Source of the DNA: Oscillospiraceae bacterium
Lineage (GTDB): Bacteria > Bacillota > Clostridia > Oscillospirales > Ruminococcaceae
Direction of reading: 5' to 3'
Length of the DNA stretch: 64,000 nucleotides
Assembly: GCA_017427265.1 (NCBI GenBank)
Contig: JAFRTG010000035.1
Location: 1 to 64,000, forward strand
Shown: piece after piece, positions 55,341-64,000 of the stretch
How positions within the stretch are numbered: position 1 is the first letter of the stretch
Layout: each line of letters opens with the position of its first letter
Made by a program: the position numbers and the translations under genes
Notes under the pieces: model-generated
Told to the model about the DNA's origin: nothing
Database searches by the model: none
Seen by the model: only the letters and a program-made list of their open reading frames with translations

Positions 55341-56882
55341 ATGAAACTCAAAAAAACACTCTGCATTCTGGCGGCAGCAAATCTGATTGCAGGAAGCTGC
55401 ATTGTGCCGTCTGCGGCGGCAGCTGACGAACCGTCTGTCTCACCGCAGGTAATATACGGTGACGCTGACGAAAGCGGCATTGTGGATGTTTCCGATGCTG
55501 TTCTGATTGCAAAATTTGCATCCGCTGATTCCACCGCAAAGATCACAGATGCCGGTAAGATCAATGCTGACGTTGATCTGAATGAGGTTGTTGATTCAGA
55601 TGATCTGACGCAGGTTCTGGAATTCATTGTTCATCTGCGGAAAACGCTCGGCGCGCAGACGGTCAATCCGCAGTATCAATCCGTGAACCTGCTTGACGGC
55701 ATCACGCCGAATACGATCGAAGGCAAAAAGGTTGACGATGCATTCGTGCTCAGCCAGCTGAATTTCTCATCTGAACTGTTCCGGAACTGCGCGTTTGCAG
55801 AGCAGGAAAAGCCGAACCTGCTGATCTCGCCGCTTTCTGTTACGCAGGCACTCGCTATGACTGCGAACGGCGCCAAGGGCGAAACCAAAAAGCAAATGGA
55901 GCAGGTGCTGGGCGGAACGCTGGAAATGAACGCCCTGAACGAATACTACTACGATTACACATCAAATCTTGCTTCTTCTGAAAAGGCGTCCCTTGATCTT
56001 GCAAATTCGATCTGGATTCTGGATGATGAATCTGTCATAAAGGTTCCGCAGGCGTTCCTTCAGACAACAGCAGATTACTATGATTCTGCTGTGTTCCGCG
56101 CAGCATTTGACGAAGGTACACTGAACGATATCAATGCATGGATTTCTGACAATACTCACGGTATGATTCCGCACATGCTTGACCAGATTGATACGGGTAA
56201 TGTTATGTTCCTCATCAATGCACTCGCATTTGATGCAAAATGGAGCGAGCCGCTCGAACCGCTCGACCGCAAAGCGAATTTCTATGTCCAGGCGGATATG
56301 GTCAAGCCGGTTGATATGATGAAAGGCACAGCCGATGCATATATTTCTGATAAATACAGTGCCGGTTTCCTCAAATATTACGAAGGCGGAGACTATGCAT
56401 TTGCCGCGATCCTTCCGGACGCTGAGCAGGCCGTTACGATTTCCGATTATATCGGCATGATGTCCGGTGAGTCCCTCAAAGCACTGCTCGACAGCCGCAA
56501 GAAAACAGAGGTTCAGGTTTATGTCCCGAAGTTCAGCTATGATTATGATATAGTGCTGAATGATACGCTGAGCAGAATGGGAATGGAACTGCCGTTCTTG
56601 CCCGCAGCTGATTTCACAGGTCTTGATTCTCTCGGCGGAACGTATATTGACTATGTCCTGCATAAAACATTTATCTCAGTGGACGAACTCGGCACAAAAG
56701 CCGGTGCGGCAACGGTTGTATCCATGCGAAAGAACAGCATGCCGCAAACCATCATCCGCCTCGATTGTCCGTTCATCTATATGATTCTGGATATGCACAC
56801 AAACCTGCCGGTTTTCATGGGCGTTCTGAATGATCCTGCTCCCGATATCCAAGCCGGAAAAGTTGCGAATTACGTCAGTTGA
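55341..56882 (+). CDS. secreted dockerin-serpin (cellulosomal protease inhibitor)
   Basis: This 513-residue exported protein has a signal peptide (residues 1 to about 28, ending SAAAA) and a type I dockerin at about 39-98 with two Ca-loops (GDADESGIVDVSDAVLIAK, INADVDLNEVVDSDDLTQVL). A serpin domain spans about 135-505 (NLLISPLSVTQALAMTANGAKGET, FLINALAFDAKW). The reactive-centre loop hinge ELGTKAGAATVVS (449-461) has the small residues needed for loop insertion, so an inhibitory serpin is likely; the scissile bond probably falls within MRKNS (462-466). It should dock to a scaffoldin and guard the cellulosome from proteases. ATG 55341 follows AGGGAGG. Confidence 0.92.
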   Translation: MKLKKTLCILAAANLIAGSCIVPSAAAADEPSVSPQVIYGDADESGIVDVSDAVLIAKFASADSTAKITDAGKINADVDLNEVVDSDDLTQVLEFIVHLRKTLGAQTVNPQYQSVNLLDGITPNTIEGKKVDDAFVLSQLNFSSELFRNCAFAEQEKPNLLISPLSVTQALAMTANGAKGETKKQMEQVLGGTLEMNALNEYYYDYTSNLASSEKASLDLANSIWILDDESVIKVPQAFLQTTADYYDSAVFRAAFDEGTLNDINAWISDNTHGMIPHMLDQIDTGNVMFLINALAFDAKWSEPLEPLDRKANFYVQADMVKPVDMMKGTADAYISDKYSAGFLKYYEGGDYAFAAILPDAEQAVTISDYIGMMSGESLKALLDSRKKTEVQVYVPKFSYDYDIVLNDTLSRMGMELPFLPAADFTGLDSLGGTYIDYVLHKTFISVDELGTKAGAATVVSMRKNSMPQTIIRLDCPFIYMILDMHTNLPVFMGVLNDPAPDIQAGKVANYVS

Positions 56883-56898
56883 TGCAATGTATCAATAC

Positions 56899-56928
56899 AA
56901 AAGCCGGAGAAACTGCTCTCCGGCTTTT
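56899..56928. terminator. bidirectional terminator between serpin and hydF
   Basis: AAAAGCCGGAGA and TCTCCGGCTTTT pair perfectly over 12 bases around AACTGC and have A/T runs on both sides. It serves the serpin gene on the plus strand and hydF on the minus strand, whose stop is at 56933. Confidence 0.9.
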
Positions 56929-56932
56929 TGTG

Positions 56933-58126
56933 TTATAATAATGTATCTCCCATGAGTGAGCGTTCGAGAATCCCGCTGCATGCGGCCAAAACGGTGCCGT
57001 AATTCGTAAACGGAACGCCCTGTGACATAGCCGTGCGCATTCTCCAAAGCATTTCCCGTTCTGTTCGCATACATCCGCCGCAATGAATGACAAGCGCATA
57101 CAGCGAAAGATCCTCCGGAAATGTACCGCCGGAGCAATAAGAAAGGCAGAATTCTTTTCCGGTAAAGCGCTGAATCGCTTTGGGCAGCTTGACAGTACCG
57201 ATATCATTGCACTGCCTGTGATGCGTGCAGCCCTCTGCAATCAGAACCGATGCGCCGTCCGGCAGCGCCTGCAATGCCTGCACACCGGCTACGGCGGTTT
57301 TCAGAAAGCCTTTATATCGCGCCATCAGAATCGAAAACGAGGTGAGCGGCACGGTATCCGGAACCGCAGCGGACACAGCAGCAAATGCCTGACTGTCCGT
57401 CACGACCATCCGCGGGGGCGTTTTCAGTGATTGCAGCAGTCCCGGCAGCTGTTCCGGCTGGGTCAGCAGCGGACATGCACCTGCATCCAGAATTTCACGC
57501 AAAGTCAGCTGCTGCGGCAAAATCAATCTTCCCTTCGGGGCTGACTCATCAATCGGTGTCACAAGCACGACTGCATCCCCTGTTTGAATCAGGTCACGGA
57601 TCAGAAACCGCTCCGGCGCATCCTGATTTGCCAGCGCGCCAAGTGCTTCTTTCAGTTCATGAATCCCCTCACCGGTCTGTGCGCTGACATAAAAACTGTT
57701 TTTCGGGAGCTGCGCAGGTTGCTCAGCGAGCATATCGGATTTGCTCAGTGCCACAAGATACGGCGTATGCTCCTGCTCAAACAATGCGATCAGTTCGCGG
57801 TCAGTATCCGATAACGAAGCCGAAGCATCCGTCACCAGAACTGCAATATCCGTGCGGTAAAGCTCCCGCTTGGTCTTTTCAATTCGCTGTGCGCCGAGCT
57901 GCGCATCATTGTCATCAAAGCCCGCGGTGTCGGTAATCAGAACCGGACCGAGCGGAAGAAGCTCCATACTTTTGCTGACAGCATCGGTTGTTGTTCCCGC
58001 GACCGGCGACACAATGGATACATCCTGACCGGTCAATGCATTGACCAGGCTGGATTTTCCGGCATTGCGCGCACCGAAAAATCCGATATGAATCCGCTCA
58101 GAGGCGGGTGTTTGTTCCAGACTCAT
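56933..58126 (-). CDS. hydF: [FeFe]-hydrogenase maturation GTPase HydF
   Basis: This 397-residue protein is the scaffold on which the hydrogenase 2Fe subcluster is assembled with HydE and HydG. The N-terminal GTPase has GARNAGKSSLVNAL (G1, 18-25), TTTDAV (G2), DTAGFDD (G3) and SKSDM (G4); a dimerisation domain follows. The C-terminal cluster-binding domain has Cys300-x-His302 and His348-Cys349-x-x-Cys352, the full ligand set. GGAG precedes the ATG. hydE, hydG and a hydrogenase are not in the window. Confidence 0.93.
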   Translation of the reverse strand: MSLEQTPASERIHIGFFGARNAGKSSLVNALTGQDVSIVSPVAGTTTDAVSKSMELLPLGPVLITDTAGFDDNDAQLGAQRIEKTKRELYRTDIAVLVTDASASLSDTDRELIALFEQEHTPYLVALSKSDMLAEQPAQLPKNSFYVSAQTGEGIHELKEALGALANQDAPERFLIRDLIQTGDAVVLVTPIDESAPKGRLILPQQLTLREILDAGACPLLTQPEQLPGLLQSLKTPPRMVVTDSQAFAAVSAAVPDTVPLTSFSILMARYKGFLKTAVAGVQALQALPDGASVLIAEGCTHHRQCNDIGTVKLPKAIQRFTGKEFCLSYCSGGTFPEDLSLYALVIHCGGCMRTEREMLWRMRTAMSQGVPFTNYGTVLAACSGILERSLMGDTLL

Positions 58127-58141
58127 AATATACTCCTGATA

Positions 58142-58169
58142 AAACAGGCGGCAAAATTGCCGCCTGTTT
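58142..58169 (-). terminator. terminator of the GH5 cellulase gene
   Basis: Perfect 13-base arms (AAACAGGCGGCAA and its complement) around two bases are followed on the minus strand by TTTTATC. It lies 10 bases after the stop codon and just before hydF. Confidence 0.85.
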
Positions 58170-58178
58170 GTGTTGAAT

Positions 58179-59984
58179 TTACTGCGGTGCTTTCAGACCG
58201 GTTTCGTCAATCAGTTTTGCAATGTACTTCAGGATGACAGTAATATCATCCGAATCAACGCCCTTCTTGCCGTCGCAGTCTGCATTCACAAGACCGTGAT
58301 CGGTAATTTGTGCAGAGCTGTCACCGCTGGAGAACTTCGCAACCAGAACAGCATCGGATACATCAACCGACTTGTCAAGGTTGGCGTCTCCAAGACGGTA
58401 CCATTCTTCTGAAGGACCTGATGTGCTTGTGGAAACCGTCTGCGAAACAGTCGTTGTGACGGTTGTTTCACTCGTCGTTTTGACTGTCTCGGAAAGCGTC
58501 GTTGCGGTCGTAACGGTCGTTGTGGCGGTCGTAGCAGTTGTCGTCTTGGTGACCGGCGGATTCGTATGTGTTCCGCTATAGTATTCGCTCAGCGACTGGC
58601 CGTTTGCGCCCACCTTATACTTATGGTCAAGGCTGATAAATACGCCGTTTTCATCCTGCCAGAGTGCCGGCTTGACGAGATTGTATTTATCCATATCCCA
58701 TGTTGTCATGTCCTCAAGGACAAGTCCGCCGGTATCGCCGGAATTCCAGTTATAGCACCAGAATGTGTGATGGATGTGCTTTTCGATCATATAGTCGCGG
58801 AGAACCTTCATCCATTCCTGGTTTGCACCGGAACCGTCATGCTCCTTATCAATGAAGCCGCCCCATTCGCCCATCAGAAGCGGCGCGATGTTCTCCTCAC
58901 AGATGTATGCCCAGGTATCGAGCCAGTATTCATCCAGCAGAGACTGCCGGTCAAAATCATAACCGGAAATGGTATTTCCTTGTCCAACAAGATGGAACCA
59001 CGACTGCGGGTGAACAAGCGGGCCGTAATCATGCGGCGAATAGACGATATGACTTTTCAGCTTTTCGTCCAGCGGGAGTTTTTTGACACCACGGAGATTT
59101 CCGCCCCACCATGCGCCGAAAACTTTGCTCGGCTCACCGTAGTGCGCATAATCGACCGACGGCGTTGTCCAGTCAGCGCCTCTGTCGAAATCCGGATAGC
59201 ATTCGATACCTTCGACCATAATCAGAAGGTTTGGATTTCCGGAGAGACAGGCCTCAGCGCCGCGTTCAGCAGCATATTTCCAGTTGTTTTCGTCCTTGCT
59301 TTCGTCCCACTTGGCAAATTTGCCCTCTTCGGGCTTGCCGTGCGGTTCGTTTTTCAGGTCGATCGCAATGATCGTATCGTCATTCTTGTAAGTATCGCAG
59401 AACCATTCCAATGCGGTGAGCCAGTCTTTGGTACCGAAATTCTCATCGTACCACAGCGGATAAGTATGGCCGCCTGCATTGGTTGTGGCGCAGTGAATGT
59501 CAATCATGATCTTAATGCCGCATTCCTTGCACCATTCAACAGCCTGATTCCATACATCTAAACTGTACTTCGGCGTGCCGCCGGCAACACCCTCGATTGT
59601 CAGCTCCGGATTCTCCCATTCACCGACTTTAATGATCGGATCCGGTTTTTTATTCTTCCATTGGATAAGAATTTCTGTAGACATCGGAACACGGAGCAGA
59701 TTGAAGCCGTGATCCGCAATATCCTGCAAATCCTTATGCAGATTGGAATTCCAGACGCCGTCGAATACCTGCGAGCCGACATTGTAGCCGAACCAGTTGA
59801 CACCGGTCATCCAGACTTCATTGCCGTTCATATCAACGACCTTGTCGCCCTCCACATGCAGCCAGTCGTCCTGCGTATCGTCCGCAGCAAATGCAGACGT
59901 GCCGGGACAGGTTGCTGCGATTCCGTGTGACGCCAGCATGACAGCCGCAGTCAGAATTGCCGCAAACTTTTTCATCCTTTTCAT
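58179..59984 (-). CDS. cellulosomal GH5 endoglucanase with C-terminal dockerin
   Basis: This 601-residue secreted enzyme has a signal peptide (1 to about 34, ending TSAFA) and a GH5 TIM barrel at about 40-440. The acid/base is Glu213 in IAIDLKNEPHG and the nucleophile is Glu373 in LLMGEWGGF, with His in YSPHDYGPLVHPQSW. A Thr/Val-rich linker (about 470-520) leads to a type I dockerin at about 528-590 (LGDANLDKSVDVSDAVLVAK, NADCDGKKGVDSDDITVIL). It likely cleaves cellulose or related beta-1,4-glucans on the cellulosome. The dockerin is close to that of the serpin. Start 59984 (MKRMKK) has AGAGGGG upstream; an earlier TTG is less well placed. Confidence 0.95.
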   Translation of the reverse strand: MKRMKKFAAILTAAVMLASHGIAATCPGTSAFAADDTQDDWLHVEGDKVVDMNGNEVWMTGVNWFGYNVGSQVFDGVWNSNLHKDLQDIADHGFNLLRVPMSTEILIQWKNKKPDPIIKVGEWENPELTIEGVAGGTPKYSLDVWNQAVEWCKECGIKIMIDIHCATTNAGGHTYPLWYDENFGTKDWLTALEWFCDTYKNDDTIIAIDLKNEPHGKPEEGKFAKWDESKDENNWKYAAERGAEACLSGNPNLLIMVEGIECYPDFDRGADWTTPSVDYAHYGEPSKVFGAWWGGNLRGVKKLPLDEKLKSHIVYSPHDYGPLVHPQSWFHLVGQGNTISGYDFDRQSLLDEYWLDTWAYICEENIAPLLMGEWGGFIDKEHDGSGANQEWMKVLRDYMIEKHIHHTFWCYNWNSGDTGGLVLEDMTTWDMDKYNLVKPALWQDENGVFISLDHKYKVGANGQSLSEYYSGTHTNPPVTKTTTATTATTTVTTATTLSETVKTTSETTVTTTVSQTVSTSTSGPSEEWYRLGDANLDKSVDVSDAVLVAKFSSGDSSAQITDHGLVNADCDGKKGVDSDDITVILKYIAKLIDETGLKAPQ

Positions 59985-60024
59985 ATGCAAACCCCTCTTT
60001 TTGCATGATTTATTGAATCAGTTT

Positions 60025-60708
60025 TCACTGCTGATTCCGTTTTTCTCTGCAATACAGAATACCTGCCGCCGCAATCAGAATACAGGCAGCTGCCGCGCAG
60101 GCCGCGCAGACAAAGGCCTTTTTCCTGACTGCGGAATAATCTGTCTGTGCAATCAGATACACTGTTTCACATGCTTTGGAAAAGCGTCCCGTATATGCTT
60201 CTCCGTACCATTCCGAGAATATGCGCCGGACATCCTCCGGCATGGACCGGATGATTCCGGATGCCTGAAATGTCACCGCTGGCTTTGTCACGGCACGGAG
60301 ATCTGCTTTCCGGCCGTCCTTTTCGACCGTTTCCAGCAAAGCTGCGTGATACTGTTCACACGCCTCAGCCAGACGGTCAAGCTGTTCGTATTCCTCCTGT
60401 CGGCCGGTCTCATAAAGCATGAGCTTACCGTCCGGCCGCGAAAAAACATAGTACCGGGATACAGGATGCGCAGATGCTGAAAATCCGTACACCGTATTCC
60501 GCACAGTCTGCTCGGCAATGCATCCGTCTGTATTGTCCAGAACGCCTTCCGCTAAATATCCCTCACGGAGCATTTGCGGTGTGAGCGCTTGCAGACTGCC
60601 GATCTCATTTCGTTGAATCTGCAGAAACGGCCGAAGAGAAGCAGAAAACAGTACGGCAGCACATGCAGCGGGCAGCGCTGCTGCGGCAATTATGCCGGAT
60701 TTTTTCAT
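60025..60708 (-). CDS. two-TM extracytoplasmic protein of unknown function
   Basis: This is a 227-residue protein with an N-terminal TM (SGIIAAAALPAACAAVLFSA), about 150 extracellular residues, and a C-terminal TM (AFVCAACAAAACILIAAAGILYC) followed by a short basic tail. Start 60708 follows AGAGGTG. The middle part (YYVFSRPDGKLMLYETGRQE) is mixed alpha/beta without a recognised domain. It lies between atpC and the GH5 gene on the same strand; no link to either is evident. Confidence 0.7.
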   Translation of the reverse strand: MKKSGIIAAAALPAACAAVLFSASLRPFLQIQRNEIGSLQALTPQMLREGYLAEGVLDNTDGCIAEQTVRNTVYGFSASAHPVSRYYVFSRPDGKLMLYETGRQEEYEQLDRLAEACEQYHAALLETVEKDGRKADLRAVTKPAVTFQASGIIRSMPEDVRRIFSEWYGEAYTGRFSKACETVYLIAQTDYSAVRKKAFVCAACAAAACILIAAAGILYCREKRNQQ

Positions 60709-60752
60709 GCTGTTCACCTCTCTGTCCGATTCACCTGACAGGAACAAACGAG

Positions 60753-62641
<1,889 letters not shown>

Positions 62642-62665
62642 TCAGATTACAACGCGGAGCCGCAT

Positions 62666-63532
62666 TTACCCCTGCGCATTCGCGCCGGATACGATTTCCG
62701 TCAGCTCCTGCGTGATGGACGCCTGCCGCGCGCGGTTGTATTTCAGCGAGAGATCGTCGATCATCTCCTGCGCATTGTCGGAAGCATTTTCCATTGCCAT
62801 TCTTCGTGCCGCCTGTTCGGAAGCATAGGTATCGACAATCGTGCAATAGAGAATACCTGCCAGATACTGCGGTATCAGGGAATCAAACACGGCCTCCGGA
62901 CTCGGCTCATAGTGCGTAAGGCTCCGGACGCCGGGATTCAGTTCCATGTTCGGAACCGGAATCACCTGCATCTGACGGGCTTCCTGGGAAAGCGGCGACA
63001 CCATATTCGTGAAGAAAACGTCAACGAGCGCAAGATGTCCCTGATCGAACAAATGCACAATATGCTGCGCCATATGCAGCGCGGTATATGTCGAAATGGT
63101 CTCGCCGACGTTGTCAAACGTACCGAGCACGCGCTTGGTTGTTTTGGCATAGTGTTCAGACGCCTTCTTGCCGACCGTCATGAGAATGACCTCACGCCCC
63201 TCCGCTTCCAGCTCGCGGATGCGCTGGTCAGCAAGACGGAACACATTGATATTGAAACCGCCCGCAAGACCGCGGTCGCCGGCAATGACGACAAGCAGTG
63301 CAGCGCCCTCCTCCCGGAGCTCCGTATAAGCGGAATGGAACCCAACCGCCTCGGAAGCGACCTCGCTCATGGTCTCATAGAGCAGATTGAAGAACGGAAC
63401 TGCCTGCTCGGCGCGAGCCTTTGCACGCCGGAGCTTGGAGGAAGAAACGAGCTCCATTGCCTTTGTGATCTGCATGGTGCTTTCCACGCTCTTGATCCGG
63501 CGCTTGATTGCCTTCATATTGGAAGCAGCCAA
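62666..63532 (-). CDS. atpG: F1-ATPase gamma subunit
   Basis: This 288-residue central stalk has the N-terminal helix MKAIKRRIKSVESTMQITKAMELVSSSKLRRAKARAE, the central Rossmann-like fold (LLVVIAGDRGLAGGFNINVF) and the C-terminal helix ASDNAQEMIDDLSLKYNRARQASITQELTEIVSGANA. It lies 15 bases after atpA. Confidence 0.97.
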   Translation of the reverse strand: MAASNMKAIKRRIKSVESTMQITKAMELVSSSKLRRAKARAEQAVPFFNLLYETMSEVASEAVGFHSAYTELREEGAALLVVIAGDRGLAGGFNINVFRLADQRIRELEAEGREVILMTVGKKASEHYAKTTKRVLGTFDNVGETISTYTALHMAQHIVHLFDQGHLALVDVFFTNMVSPLSQEARQMQVIPVPNMELNPGVRSLTHYEPSPEAVFDSLIPQYLAGILYCTIVDTYASEQAARRMAMENASDNAQEMIDDLSLKYNRARQASITQELTEIVSGANAQG

Positions 63533-63547
63533 AGTTCACCCCTCCAA

Positions 63548-64000
63548 TCAGACAAATCGTTTTACAAATTCTGCAATCGCATTTTTCAGTTCAGCCTCGG
63601 TATCCGGCGCGAGTTTGCCGGTTTCCTCGATTGCATCAATGATATCGCTGTGCGTTTCGTTGATCTCCTGCAAAAGCGCAGTTTCAAATTCAGCAACACG
63701 CTTGACCGGAACATCCCGCAGCAGATTGTTCGTAACTGCGTAAAGAATCACAACCTGATCCGGTGCGGAAAGCGGACTGCTCTTGCCCTGCTTGAGCACC
63801 TCCACAACGCGCTCGCCAATGGCAAGCCGTTCCTTCGTATCCTTGTCCAGATCGGAACCGAACTGTGAGAAGGCCTGCAGTTCACGGTACTGCGAATAGG
63901 TCAGCTTCAGTGAACCGGAAACCTTTTTCATCGCAGGAATCTGTGCTGCAGAGCCGACACGGGAAACCGAAATACCCGGGTTGACAGCCGGACGCACACC
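63548..64000 (-). CDS. atpA: F1-ATPase alpha subunit, C-terminal part (cut by window edge)
   Basis: The last 150 residues are visible: RPAVNPGISVSRVGSAAQIPAMKKVSG, SQYRELQAFSQFGSDLDKDT and the C-terminal helical domain ending EFVKRFV. GISVSRVGSAAQ is the alpha-subunit signature with the arginine finger. The 5' part lies beyond position 64000. Confidence 0.97.
   Translation of the reverse strand, partial: GVRPAVNPGISVSRVGSAAQIPAMKKVSGSLKLTYSQYRELQAFSQFGSDLDKDTKERLAIGERVVEVLKQGKSSPLSAPDQVVILYAVTNNLLRDVPVKRVAEFETALLQEINETHSDIIDAIEETGKLAPDTEAELKNAIAEFVKRFV

Noticed and set aside
58566-59561. A 331-codon plus-strand frame opposite the GH5 catalytic domain
   Set aside because: It is a shadow of the GH5 barrel; no ribosome binding site or domain is visible.

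Overview
The window looks like a chromosome segment of a cellulosome-forming Ruminococcus-type gut or rumen Firmicute. The main clues are two proteins with near-identical type I dockerins (a GH5 endoglucanase and a serpin), a complete spoIIIA sporulation operon, an anaerobic (cbi-type) cobalamin pathway, HydF, strong AGGAGG-type ribosome binding sites and a moderately high GC content. Species cannot be fixed from the sequence; a R. champanellensis-like organism would fit.

Layout. (1) 1-4576: right end of an integrated prophage-like element. Leftward overlapping small early genes, a Cro-like/CI-like switch with face-to-face promoters, three small membrane or coiled-coil genes, a tyrosine integrase, and an att site made of the 3' end of a tRNA-Gly. 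Four copies of one 17-bp operator tie three promoters and the repressor gene into one circuit. (2) 4583-24780, minus strand: a cobalamin-riboswitch-controlled operon (surface-anchored CbiK chelatase, tandem-domain lipoprotein, BtuF-, BtuC- and BtuD-like proteins) downstream of a separate 16-gene corrin ring and nucleotide-loop operon, cbiD to cbiC, with its own promoter and no riboswitch. (3) 24798-29586, minus strand: SAH/purine salvage operon (sahH, coiled-coil protein, punA, unknown, mtaD-like deaminase). (4) 29638-33578, plus: pncB behind a candidate attenuator, a cytoplasmic GH26-like protein and a HAD phosphatase. (5) 33679-39092, plus: iorA, zinc ribbon, iorB, paaK, lipoprotein and ACT protein, an aryl-pyruvate to aryl-CoA module. 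(6) 39133-44609: zinc-ribbon protein and spoIIIAA-AH. (7) 44653-53650: Asp23, nusB, tsaD-like, xseA, xseB, dxs, tlyA, nadK, argR, recN, with an attenuator-like hairpin in the leader. (8) 53665-60708: acyltransferase, small protein, dockerin-serpin, hydF, dockerin-GH5 and a two-TM protein. (9) 60753-64000, minus: F1-ATPase genes atpC, atpD, atpG and the 3' part of atpA.

How they work together. The corrin operon makes the ring and lower loop, while the riboswitch-controlled operon links corrinoid uptake to cobalt chelation. CbiL (precorrin-2 C20 methyltransferase) and a cobalamin adenosyltransferase are not in the window. The SAH operon recycles the by-product of the many SAM-dependent methylations, including those of corrin synthesis. 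The dockerin pair points to an extracellular cellulosome that carries its own protease inhibitor.

The most unusual items are the exported CbiK with its lipoprotein/transport partners, the shared-operator phage switch with opposed promoters, the two unexplained proteins in the SAH operon, the leader hairpins before pncB and asp23, the cytoplasmic GH26-like protein, and the dockerin-serpin. All calls rest on reading sequence motifs; no database search was run.
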